Shown here one piece after another: positions 1-7,279 of a stretch of DNA of 29,116 bases. Under the pieces are notes generated by a model. The model did no database searches. It saw only the letters and a list, made by a program, of their open reading frames with translations, and was not told the DNA's origin. Source of the stretch: an uncultured Eubacteriales bacterium (GTDB lineage: Bacteria; Bacillota; Clostridia; Peptostreptococcales; Anaerovoracaceae); the NCBI GenBank assembly GCA_900553025.1, contig USBT01000010.1, positions 1 through 29,116 on the forward strand, written 5' to 3'. Position 1 is the stretch's first letter, and every line of letters begins with the position of its first letter. The position numbers and the translations under genes were made by a program.

Positions 1-1
1 G

Positions 2-166
2 GCAGTACTATGCGGAATGTGGCATATTTATCATCGGGATTACCCTCCAATTGTCGCATTAGCCTCTCCCGAAAATTCAAACCTCATCATAGAGCAATTA
101 GGTGCATCCAAATTTGCTGAGTCCATCTACCAAAACAACATCCTGATTGACTCGCTTTTTCTATAG
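2..166 (+). CDS. C-terminal fragment of an unrecognised protein
   Basis: An open frame runs in from the left edge and stops at TAG 164-166, giving about 54 residues that end in IDSLFL. The composition looks coding: many codons start with G, and hydrophobic stretches (PPIVALAS, LIIEQLGA) alternate with polar ones. The rest of the gene lies outside the window. I do not recognise the family; a C-terminal strand-helix-strand piece of a small enzyme such as an acetyltransferase is possible but unsupported. It converges on pyrI, and the two frames overlap by six bases with no terminator hairpin between them. A chance open frame cannot be excluded because so little is visible. Confidence 0.5.
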   Translation, partial: AVLCGMWHIYHRDYPPIVALASPENSNLIIEQLGASKFAESIYQNNILIDSLFL

Positions 167-589
167 CTTCTCTCCACTGAATTCAGCGTCGCAGTATACA
201 CATCTGTATGTCTTCTTTTCGGGATTGACAAGCTTAAATTTCTGAGTTATCTCCTGTTCAACGGATGTTATACATCTCGGATTCTTGCATTTTATAACGT
301 CTGTTAGAGTTTCTGGCAATTTGAGATGAACCTTCTCCACAAGCTTTCCATTCTTAACCTTATTGACCGTTATATTGCTATTGAAATATCCAAGAACCTC
401 AATGTCAAGAGGGATATCCTCATCTATCTTAATTATGTCCTTCTTGCCGTATTTTGTGCTGTCCACGTGCTGAATTACTGCAACAGTGCACGCTAGCTTG
501 TCAAGCTTCAGAAGCTCATAAATTTCCATGCTCTTTCCTGCTGTGATGTGATCCAAAACTATCCCTGTATTTACACCGTCTATATTCAT
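161..589 (-). CDS. pyrI: Aspartate carbamoyltransferase regulatory chain
   Basis: PyrI holds the catalytic PyrB trimers of aspartate transcarbamoylase together and binds the allosteric nucleotides (CTP and ATP in the E. coli enzyme). The 142-residue protein has the N-terminal nucleotide-binding domain, with DH at residues 13-14 matching the family's effector-site Asp-His, and the C-terminal zinc domain with Cys101, Cys106, Cys130 and Cys133 (CKNPRC and CVYC). It is about ten residues shorter at the N-terminus than the E. coli chain. It follows pyrB by 71 bases and has a clear AAGGAG site, so it is the last gene of the pyr operon. Feedback control of flux by protein allostery is expected from the family. 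Confidence 0.96.
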   Translation of the reverse strand: MNIDGVNTGIVLDHITAGKSMEIYELLKLDKLACTVAVIQHVDSTKYGKKDIIKIDEDIPLDIEVLGYFNSNITVNKVKNGKLVEKVHLKLPETLTDVIKCKNPRCITSVEQEITQKFKLVNPEKKTYRCVYCDAEFSGEKL

Positions 590-660
590 ATTCCATCTCC
601 TTATATACTCTTTATCTCAATGCGTTTATTTAATATTCGACTTTATAACTAATTCTATGC

Positions 661-1599
661 TTATTCCCCAAAGCCTTCCCTTTCAATACCTAAGAGGAAG
701 AGAATCAACGCCATCCTTATGTGCTTACCGCAGAGCGCCTGGAAGAAATAACATGCCCTAGGATCATCGTCAACTTCTACAGAAATCTCATTAACCCTTG
801 GCAGAGGATGCATTATTGTCAAATCCTTTTTCGCCTTTTCGAGCTTCTCAAGATTCAAAATATAACTGTCTTTTAACCTTATATAATCAGCCTCGTTGAA
901 GAATCTCTCTTTCTGCACACGCGTCATGTACAAAATATCTAGCTCCGGCATGGCTTTTTCTATGTCCGTAGTTTCCGACCAGCTAACACCTGCTTTGTCC
1001 ATTTTTTCCTTCATGTAGTCAGGAATTTTCAGCTCATCTGGGGAAATCAAAATGAATTTTACATTCTCATACCTCATCATAGCTTCGATAAGGGAATGAA
1101 CTGTTCTGCCGAATTTCAGGTCTCCACAAAGGCCAATCGTCATATTGTCCAATCTGCCCTTTTTCCTGCTTATAGTCAAGATATCAGTTAAGGTTTGAGT
1201 TGGGTGGAAATGACCACCATCACCGGCATTTATTATAGGCACAGTAGTTCTCTGAGCTCCAACAACAGGGGCACCTTCTTTAGGATGCCTCATAGCAATA
1301 ATGTCCACATAACATCCGACAGTTCTTATGGTATCGCTCACGCTCTCTCCCTTTGCTGCGGAGCTTGAATTTGCAGACGAAAACCCAAGAACGCTCCCAC
1401 CGAGTTCGAGCATTGCGGCTTCAAAGCTAAGTCTTGTTCTTGTGCTTGGTTCAAAGAATAGAGTAGCAAGCTTTCTATGCCTACAAATCTCATCGTAATA
1501 CGAATGATTTTCAACAATATCATTGGCTACCCTAACTAGATAGTCAATCTCTTTTGTCGTTAAATCTGTAATGTTAATTAAATTTCTGATTTCCTTCAT
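661..1599 (-). CDS. pyrB: Aspartate carbamoyltransferase catalytic chain
   Basis: Catalyses carbamoyl phosphate plus L-aspartate to N-carbamoyl-L-aspartate, the committed pyrimidine step. The 312-residue length is normal. Visible motifs are the carbamoyl phosphate loop FEPSTRTR (49-56), the mobile loop with SSSAAKGES (78-86, Lys83), HPTQ (132-135), DLKFGRTVHS (160-169), the Arg227-Gln229 pair in TRVQKER, and HPLPR (264-268). These, and the neighbouring pyrI, separate it from ornithine carbamoyltransferase. The start has an AGAGGAGA site. The 76-base gap from the pyrFE stop is AT-rich, and I see no convincing promoter or terminator in it. Confidence 0.97.
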   Translation of the reverse strand: MKEIRNLINITDLTTKEIDYLVRVANDIVENHSYYDEICRHRKLATLFFEPSTRTRLSFEAAMLELGGSVLGFSSANSSSAAKGESVSDTIRTVGCYVDIIAMRHPKEGAPVVGAQRTTVPIINAGDGGHFHPTQTLTDILTISRKKGRLDNMTIGLCGDLKFGRTVHSLIEAMMRYENVKFILISPDELKIPDYMKEKMDKAGVSWSETTDIEKAMPELDILYMTRVQKERFFNEADYIRLKDSYILNLEKLEKAKKDLTIMHPLPRVNEISVEVDDDPRACYFFQALCGKHIRMALILFLLGIEREGFGE

Positions 1600-1675
1600 G
1601 TTTCGTCTCCTCTTTCATTTATATTTTTAAATTTTATTTTTCGTTTTTACTCAAAGCATCTGAAAATTTACGATA

Positions 1676-3130
1676 TTATTTCATCCACGACTCGTCGGAC
1701 GGATTATCTCTAAACCTTAGAATCTTAGCCACATCACCATCGTTTATATAACCGCCCTTTGCCGCCACATCTACAAGGCTGTCAAGGTCTGCAAGACTAA
1801 CCGCCTTGACTTTTGACTCTGCAAATCTTTCAACACTCTTTTTCATCTTATATGTAAAAATGCTCATTACGCCAAGCACTTCTGCGCCAGCCTCCCTCAG
1901 AGCTTCAACGGTTTCTATGGAAGAGCCTCCCGTCGAAATCAAATCCTCAATAACGACTACCTTCGAACCCTTTTCCAGTCTGCCCTCAATCCTGTTGGTT
2001 CTTCCATGATCCTTTGCCGAGCCCCTGACGTATCCCATTGGTAAATTGAGTATTACACCCACTATTGCAGCATGTGCAATACCGGCAGTAGCTGTACCCA
2101 TCAGAACCTCGCAGTCTGGAAACTCTTTTTCTATTGTCTGTGCAAGTGCATCCTCTACTATGTCCCTCACATGAGGAGCCGTCAAAATCAACCGATTATC
2201 ACAGTATATAGGGCTTTTTATTCCTGACGCCCATGTAAAAGGGTCTTCTGGTCGCAAAAATACTGCTTTTATTTCTAGCAAGCCCTTAGCAACTTCACTG
2301 GAAATATCTTCTAAGGTTCCGCAGACCCCCGCCTCAAATTCATCACATTTGCTAGTTTTGCCAGTGTGTGAAAGCTCCTTATTAAGTTCAATTCCGAAAT
2401 CTTTAAGACATCTTTTATATGACTTGACTGGATCATCAGACTTAGTTATAGGTCTTCCAACCACAATGAAGTCGCAACCTATCTCTTTTGCCTTTTCCGG
2501 GCTGGTAATCCTAACCTGATCGTCCTTTTTGGCACCCTCAAATCTAATCCCCGGAGTTACAGTCAGAAAGCTTTCTCCACATTTTCGGTGTATTATCTCA
2601 GCCTCACGAGGCGAACAAACTACACCGTCAAGACCCGCTTTTTTCGCATTTTCTCCATAGTGCAAAACAGCTTCTACCATCGACTTCTCAATCAAAAGGT
2701 CATTATGCATATCTTCCTCGCTTGTCGATGTGAGCTGAGTTACCGCAATCAAAAATGGTCTAGCTTTATCTCCAAGCTCATAATTATCATCTCCACAATA
2801 TTTTTCAAAGCCTGCATCAAGACCCTTTTTCGCGGCCTTCATCATCTCAATCGTACCTTGAGCGTGAACATTTACCATGTCCACTCCGAGAAAAGCTAAG
2901 TTCGACATTGCATGCTCAACAGTGTTCGGAATATCATGTAGCTTCAAATCCAAAAATATTTTGTGCCCTCTTTCCTTAATTTCTCGGATAATGTCTGGTC
3001 CTTCTCTGTAAAAAAGCTCCATACCCACCTTTACAAACGGCTTTCTTTCTTCAGACTCAAACAAATCCAAAAATTCTAGAGTTTCTTTGCGGCTTGGAAA
3101 ATCAAGTGCTATAATTACATCCTTCTGCAT
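1676..3130 (-). CDS. pyrFE: Fused OMP decarboxylase - orotate phosphoribosyltransferase (PyrF-PyrE)
   Basis: A 484-residue bifunctional protein for the last two steps to UMP. Residues 1 to about 250 are orotidine 5'-phosphate decarboxylase: the catalytic DLKLHD motif is at 61-66, VTPGIR at 191-196 and the phosphate-binding GRP at 225-227. Residues about 270-484 are orotate phosphoribosyltransferase: SPIYCDNR at 306-313, YVRGSAKDHG at 367-376 and the PRPP loop VVVIEDLISTGGSS at 391-404. A polar linker (about 250-270) joins them with no stop or frame change. I chose ATG 3130 because AAAGGAGGG lies just before it; the open frame continues 17 codons upstream without a site. The order is the reverse of animal and plant UMP synthase (PyrE-PyrF). 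Confidence 0.93.
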   Translation of the reverse strand: MQKDVIIALDFPSRKETLEFLDLFESEERKPFVKVGMELFYREGPDIIREIKERGHKIFLDLKLHDIPNTVEHAMSNLAFLGVDMVNVHAQGTIEMMKAAKKGLDAGFEKYCGDDNYELGDKARPFLIAVTQLTSTSEEDMHNDLLIEKSMVEAVLHYGENAKKAGLDGVVCSPREAEIIHRKCGESFLTVTPGIRFEGAKKDDQVRITSPEKAKEIGCDFIVVGRPITKSDDPVKSYKRCLKDFGIELNKELSHTGKTSKCDEFEAGVCGTLEDISSEVAKGLLEIKAVFLRPEDPFTWASGIKSPIYCDNRLILTAPHVRDIVEDALAQTIEKEFPDCEVLMGTATAGIAHAAIVGVILNLPMGYVRGSAKDHGRTNRIEGRLEKGSKVVVIEDLISTGGSSIETVEALREAGAEVLGVMSIFTYKMKKSVERFAESKVKAVSLADLDSLVDVAAKGGYINDGDVAKILRFRDNPSDESWMK

Positions 3131-3164
3131 ATTCCCTCCTTTTATCACTTCTAACAAGCTCTTA

Positions 3165-3197
3165 CTATGCGCTAGTTCCATTATTACTGCTATTCAT
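3165..3197 (-). other. Possible 10-codon leader ORF before pyrFE
   Basis: In the 124-base pyrD-pyrFE gap, an ATG at 3197 follows AGAGGACGAG and opens a 10-codon frame (MNSSNNGTSA, stop TAG 3165-3167). It could be a translated leader peptide or chance; the short frame alone cannot decide. Confidence 0.2.
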
Positions 3198-3210
3198 CTC
3201 GTCCTCTACG

Positions 3211-3239
3211 ATAAATCGAACCCAAAATTTATTAGTCAA
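3211..3239 (-). promoter_or_regulatory. Promoter-like motif before pyrFE resembling the pyr promoter
   Basis: The minus strand reads TTGACT (3239-3234) followed by AATAAATTTTGGGT. The main pyr promoter has TTGACT, two extra bases, then AATAAACTTTGGGT. The -35 is good but the -10 here (ATTTAT at a 17-base spacing) is poor, so it may be a shared protein-binding site or a decayed copy instead of an active internal promoter. Confidence 0.35.
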
Positions 3240-3254
3240 TTGTTATTTTTAAAT

Positions 3255-4178
3255 TCAATGTGCTGCCCCAATGATTGTCTTTATATCAACTATTCCAAGC
3301 TCATCGCACAAAGCAGGCAACTCCTCGATTATTTCCTTACAAGCCCATGGATTCACCAGATTATACGCGCCAACCTGCACAGCAGACGCACCAGCCATCA
3401 TCATCTCAATCACATCTCTTGCGGAAGAAATCCCTCCCATGCCTATGACAGGTATTTTGCACGCCTCATAGACCTGATACACCATCCTTAGCGCGACAGG
3501 AAATATCGCAGGACCCGAGAATCCACCAATCTTATTTGCAATAACAGGCTTTCTTCTGCTAATATCAATTCTCATCCCCATAATTGTATTTATAAGCGAG
3601 AGCCCGTCTGCACCCGCATCCTCACATGCTTTAGCAATTTCAACAATGTCCGTCACATTGGGAGATAGCTTGATGTAAACCGGCTTCGATGAAGCCTCCT
3701 TTACAGCTCTTGTAACCTCCGCTGCACTCTCAGGACATACTCCATAAGCCATGCCTCCGTTATGAACGTTAGGACAACTGATATTGACTTCTAGTATGCC
3801 CACCTGTTCAACCTTATCAAATGCCTCAGCAAGATGAACATACTCAGCTATAGAAAAACCACTGATGTTTGCAATTACAGGCTTATTATAAGTTTCAAAT
3901 AGCCTCGGAAGCTCATCCCTTATGACTGCCTCAACACCTGGGTTTTGAAGGCCAACCGAGTTTATCATCCCCATTGGTGTCTCAGCAATTCTAGGAAGTG
4001 GATTTCCCTGCCTAGGTTCACATGTGGTTCCCTTAAAGCTTATAGACCCTAGAATATTGAGATCATACAAATCCTTAAATTCTTGCCCAAAGCCGAACGT
4101 TCCACTCGCCGGAATCACTGGGTTCTCAAGATGCATACCGCCAAGTGATGTGCTTATGTCTATTCCCTTTGCTACCAT
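3255..4178 (-). CDS. pyrD: Dihydroorotate dehydrogenase, class 1B catalytic subunit
   Basis: Oxidises dihydroorotate to orotate on FMN and passes electrons through PyrK to NAD+. The 307-residue protein shows NPVIPASGTFGFG near the N-terminus, NSVGLQNPG, the active-site loop with the class 1 catalytic Cys in NISCPNVHNGG, the FMN Lys in YIKLSPNV, and the FMN phosphate site IPVIGMGGISSARD. I chose ATG 4178, preceded by AGAGGAAATAAT; the upstream in-frame ATG at 4217 lies inside pyrK and lacks a site. The start overlaps the end of pyrK by seven bases, which suggests translational coupling of the two subunits. Confidence 0.96.
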   Translation of the reverse strand: MVAKGIDISTSLGGMHLENPVIPASGTFGFGQEFKDLYDLNILGSISFKGTTCEPRQGNPLPRIAETPMGMINSVGLQNPGVEAVIRDELPRLFETYNKPVIANISGFSIAEYVHLAEAFDKVEQVGILEVNISCPNVHNGGMAYGVCPESAAEVTRAVKEASSKPVYIKLSPNVTDIVEIAKACEDAGADGLSLINTIMGMRIDISRRKPVIANKIGGFSGPAIFPVALRMVYQVYEACKIPVIGMGGISSARDVIEMMMAGASAVQVGAYNLVNPWACKEIIEELPALCDELGIVDIKTIIGAAH

Positions 4179-4945
4179 ATTATTTCCTCTTTCAAAAATA
4201 CAGGACCGTCCTTGCAAATACGTTTTCCACCATTTCTCGTGCTACATGTACAGCCCATGCAAGCTCCAAACCCGCATGCCATTCTCTCCTCAAGGCTGTA
4301 CTGCCCTCTTGCAGGAAGCTGCGATAGAGCCTTGAGCATAGGCTTAGGTCCGCAAGCAAACATGTATGATTTTTCTATATCAATATTTTCTCCGTCCACA
4401 ATTTCTCTTATTACATCAATCACTGTCCCCTTCATACCCAAACTGCCGTCAACTGTTGCTATATGGATGTCCGGTTTAATTCCGTGTTCAGACGCAAGAG
4501 CTTCAAATTCATCAAGCCCAAACACTTCGCTCGCCTTATTAAATCCCAAAATCACCTTAGGTCTTATCCCCAGCTCCAAGGCTTCCTCATAACAGCCCAT
4601 CATAGGTGGTACACCAACGCCACCACCAACTAATAATGTCACTCTATCGTCTGCTTTTCCAAGGTCGAATCCATTTCCAAGAGGGAGCAAAACGTTCAGC
4701 TTTTCCCCACACTTAAGCTCAGACAGTCGAAAAGTGCCTCTGCCGACTATTTTGTAGTATAGGCTCATACTCTTTTCACTAACCCTTGCAACAGAAATTG
4801 GACGTCTCAGGAAAAATCCGTCTATTGCTATATTTACAAACTGCCCCGGTTTGCTGAAGCCAGAAGCGTTGCCATCCAAAACCATTTTAAAAGTCTTATC
4901 GGCCACCATGCAATTTTCTTTTACAACAAAACATTCTTCTCTCAT
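4172..4945 (-). CDS. pyrK: Dihydroorotate dehydrogenase electron transfer subunit
   Basis: Carries FAD and a [2Fe-2S] cluster and links PyrD to NAD+. In 257 residues one sees the FAD-binding RRPIS (47-51), the NAD-binding glycine-rich GGGVGVPPM (107-115), ACGP (197-200) and the cluster ligands Cys224, Cys229, Cys232 and Cys244 (CGFGACMGC, then Cys 12 on). It follows pyrC by seven bases, with its ribosome binding site (AGAGGTG) inside the pyrC end. Its presence shows that the PyrD here is the NAD-dependent 1B type and not the fumarate- or quinone-linked types. Confidence 0.96.
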   Translation of the reverse strand: MREECFVVKENCMVADKTFKMVLDGNASGFSKPGQFVNIAIDGFFLRRPISVARVSEKSMSLYYKIVGRGTFRLSELKCGEKLNVLLPLGNGFDLGKADDRVTLLVGGGVGVPPMMGCYEEALELGIRPKVILGFNKASEVFGLDEFEALASEHGIKPDIHIATVDGSLGMKGTVIDVIREIVDGENIDIEKSYMFACGPKPMLKALSQLPARGQYSLEERMACGFGACMGCTCSTRNGGKRICKDGPVFLKEEIIW

Positions 4946-4952
4946 GCTAGAA

Positions 4953-6242
4953 TTACACCTCTAAAAATTTCAATTTCCCACCAACAAAGGTTGCCACAGC
5001 CTTGCCGACTACATCAACGCCATCAAATGGTGTCGCTCTTCCTTTGCTCATAAATTCGCTTGAATTGATTGTCCAAGCCTTGCTTGGATCCAAAACAGTT
5101 ATGTCGCAGATTTCGCTGCCATGACCCAATGTTTTAGGTCCAGTAAGGCTAAATCTATCTCTAGGATTTATTGACATGAGTTTTACTAGCTCTTCAAGAG
5201 TGATTATCCCTTCTCTAACCAAATATGTATTTAAAACCGCAAAAGATGTTTCTAGTCCAACTATCCCAAATGCACTTTTCTCAAGTCCTCTTGACTTCTC
5301 TTCCACGGAATGTGGAGCATGGTCGGTCGCAATCATATCAATTGTGCCGTCCTTGATGCCCTCTATCAGCGCATCCCTATCTTCAAGACTTCGAATAGGT
5401 GGATTCATCTTGAATCGCCCTTCATCATGCAAATCCATATCTGTAAGAATAAGGTAATGAGGTGCCGTTTCGCAGCTAACATCGACGCCTGATTTTTTTG
5501 CCTGTCTTATAATATCAACTGTTTCCTTGGTGGAAATATGGCAGACATGATATTTGCATCCAGTTTTGGCAGAAAGCTCGACGTCTCTTGCGACTTGCAC
5601 CCATTCGCTTTCAGAGGATATGCCTCTGTGAGAATGTAGCTTTGCATATTTCCCCTTATGAATATATCCCCCTTCAAGAAGCGATTCATCTTCACAATGC
5701 GCTACAATTGGCTTGTCTAAGCTCTTCGCAACTAGCATGGCTTCCTCCATGAGTTCTCCAGCTTGTATGCCCCTACCGTCATCGCTGAAGCCTATTACAT
5801 ATGGCGCCGTAGATGCCATATCGGCTAATTCCGATCTACCATTTCCCGTTCTTGTAATTGTTCCATATGGGATAACATTGATGACAGCGTCACGATTTAT
5901 TATTTCAAGCTGCGTTTTTAGATTTTCAAGGTTATTTGGAGGAGGATTCAGGTTTGGCATTGAGCAAACGGTAGTGTATCCACCGTGCGCACCTGCTAAA
6001 GTTCCAGTTTTTATTGATTCCTTATAAAAAAAACCCGGCTCTCTCAAATGTACATGTACATCTACGAAACCGGGAATAATATATTTATTTTTAAAATCAA
6101 AAACTCTATCGTAAAGGCAGTTATTCTGTTCCTTATCAAAGTCTGCGATTATTTTTTCAGAGTCGACAAGAAGGTCTTTTTTGACAAACTGCCCTTTGCT
6201 TTTGTTATCAAACACTTTTGCATTCCTAAGTAAGGTTTTCAT
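4953..6242 (-). CDS. pyrC: Dihydroorotase (class I)
   Basis: Cyclises carbamoyl aspartate to dihydroorotate. The 429-residue amidohydrolase has the metal motif DVHVHLREPG (61-70; His63 and His65), an SDDGRG segment, AHCED, CHISTKE and ATDHAPH, all in family order and typical of the bacterial class I enzyme. The start has GAAAGGAG seven bases upstream. It is the first gene of the pyr operon, about 35 bases after the predicted transcription start, so there is no room for a PyrR-type attenuator. Confidence 0.97.
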   Translation of the reverse strand: MKTLLRNAKVFDNKSKGQFVKKDLLVDSEKIIADFDKEQNNCLYDRVFDFKNKYIIPGFVDVHVHLREPGFFYKESIKTGTLAGAHGGYTTVCSMPNLNPPPNNLENLKTQLEIINRDAVINVIPYGTITRTGNGRSELADMASTAPYVIGFSDDGRGIQAGELMEEAMLVAKSLDKPIVAHCEDESLLEGGYIHKGKYAKLHSHRGISSESEWVQVARDVELSAKTGCKYHVCHISTKETVDIIRQAKKSGVDVSCETAPHYLILTDMDLHDEGRFKMNPPIRSLEDRDALIEGIKDGTIDMIATDHAPHSVEEKSRGLEKSAFGIVGLETSFAVLNTYLVREGIITLEELVKLMSINPRDRFSLTGPKTLGHGSEICDITVLDPSKAWTINSSEFMSKGRATPFDGVDVVGKAVATFVGGKLKFLEV

Positions 6243-6281
6243 ACGAAACTCCTTTCACTTATTTCTTTCTAAATCTTCAAT

Positions 6282-6310
6282 ATTCTACACCCAAAGTTTA
6301 TTATAGTCAA
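6282..6310 (-). promoter_or_regulatory. Promoter of the pyr operon
   Basis: On the minus strand, TTGACT (6310-6305) and TAGAAT (6287-6282) are separated by exactly 17 bases, close to the housekeeping consensus. Transcription would begin near 6275 and give a leader of only about 30 bases before pyrC. Confidence 0.8.
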
Positions 6311-6318
6311 TACATTTT

Positions 6319-6400
6319 CGAAAGAAACTGTTGGAAATTTGCGAAAGCAATTATTGGAAATTCACGAAAAAGCATTGGGAATTATTGGAAATCACTGGGA
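6319..6400. repeat. 23-bp tandem repeat upstream of the pyr promoter
   Basis: CGAAA recurs at 6319, 6342 and 6365, an exact 23-base period. Each unit continues into a TTGGAAATT-like core (TTGGAA at 6331 and 6354, TTGGGA at 6375, TTGGAA at 6385, CTGGGA at 6395). The array fills the space between the prmC stop and the -35 box. Confidence 0.7.
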
Positions 6401-6411
6401 TATTACTAGGG

Positions 6412-7275
6412 TTATTTGATCTGTCCTATCACAGAGCGATCTTTGCCTGCAAGGTCCTTGAATACAGTAATATTTTTAAATCCAGCATTTCTTAAAAGAT
6501 TAGAAATATCATCTGCCTGGTCATGCCCAATTTCAAACACTATCGATCCATTTTTCCTTAGATATTCGCTAGCCGAAGCGAGTATTTTGTCGTAATAATC
6601 GAGCCCAGTTTCTCCACCGTCGAGAGCGGAAAGGGGTTCATAATCTTTAACCTCTCTATCGAGAGTTGCGATAACATCAGTCGGAATATATGGCGGATTT
6701 GAAATGATCAAATCAAACTTCTGCCTCCCAAAGAGCTTATTGAAAGGCTCAAATAAATCCCCCTTTACGACCTTGCACACTTTTGAAAGTCCTAATTTTT
6801 CAACATTTAATTTTGCAATGCGCACGGCGTCCTCAGATTCGTCGCTCATTGTAACCTTTACACCGTGGCATTCTTTGGCAATTGCAATACCTAAAGCACC
6901 GCTACCGCAGCAGAGATCTAGCACTGTTTTGTAGTGTTTATTCTTTATGAGTTCAACTGCGTTTTCGACCACAGCCTCCGAATCAAGCCTCGGTATCAAA
7001 ACCCCGGGCTCAACGTGAATATCATATCCGTAAAAGTTTTGGATCCCTGTTATATATTGCAAAGGCTCATTCTCAGCCCTTCTATCAAGAAGCTCGAGAT
7101 AAGACTCGCAGTCTTCAAATTCTCTAGTTTTTTGCCATTCCATCAGGAATTGTCTCTGATTGAGCCCAAATCTATAGCAGTATAAATCTCTGCTCTCCCC
7201 TTTTGCATTGGAAACCCCAGAATTAGCAAGACGTTTTTCTCCCAGCATCAAAAGCTCCTTCACAGGCATCGTCAT
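6412..7275 (-). CDS. prmC: Release factor glutamine methyltransferase
   Basis: PrmC (HemK) methylates the glutamine of the GGQ motif in peptide chain release factors. The 287-residue protein has the N-terminal helical domain (about 1-75), VLIPRLDSE (92-100), the S-adenosylmethionine motif VLDLCCGSGALGIA (118-131) and the catalytic NPPY (193-196, in ISNPPYIP). The start has GGGGGAAT upstream and lies four bases after the DUF1385 stop. Its substrate gene prfA, often adjacent in Firmicutes, is not next to it; the pyr operon follows instead. Confidence 0.95.
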   Translation of the reverse strand: MTMPVKELLMLGEKRLANSGVSNAKGESRDLYCYRFGLNQRQFLMEWQKTREFEDCESYLELLDRRAENEPLQYITGIQNFYGYDIHVEPGVLIPRLDSEAVVENAVELIKNKHYKTVLDLCCGSGALGIAIAKECHGVKVTMSDESEDAVRIAKLNVEKLGLSKVCKVVKGDLFEPFNKLFGRQKFDLIISNPPYIPTDVIATLDREVKDYEPLSALDGGETGLDYYDKILASASEYLRKNGSIVFEIGHDQADDISNLLRNAGFKNITVFKDLAGKDRSVIGQIK

Positions 7276-7279
7276 CTCT

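Noticed and set aside
3131..3181. Extended N-terminus of PyrF from the upstream start
   Set aside because: The 17 extra codons contain the strong ribosome binding site for the internal ATG and do not match the family start.
6319..6400. CRISPR array
   Set aside because: The units are only 23 bases end to end with no spacers, and no cas genes are present.
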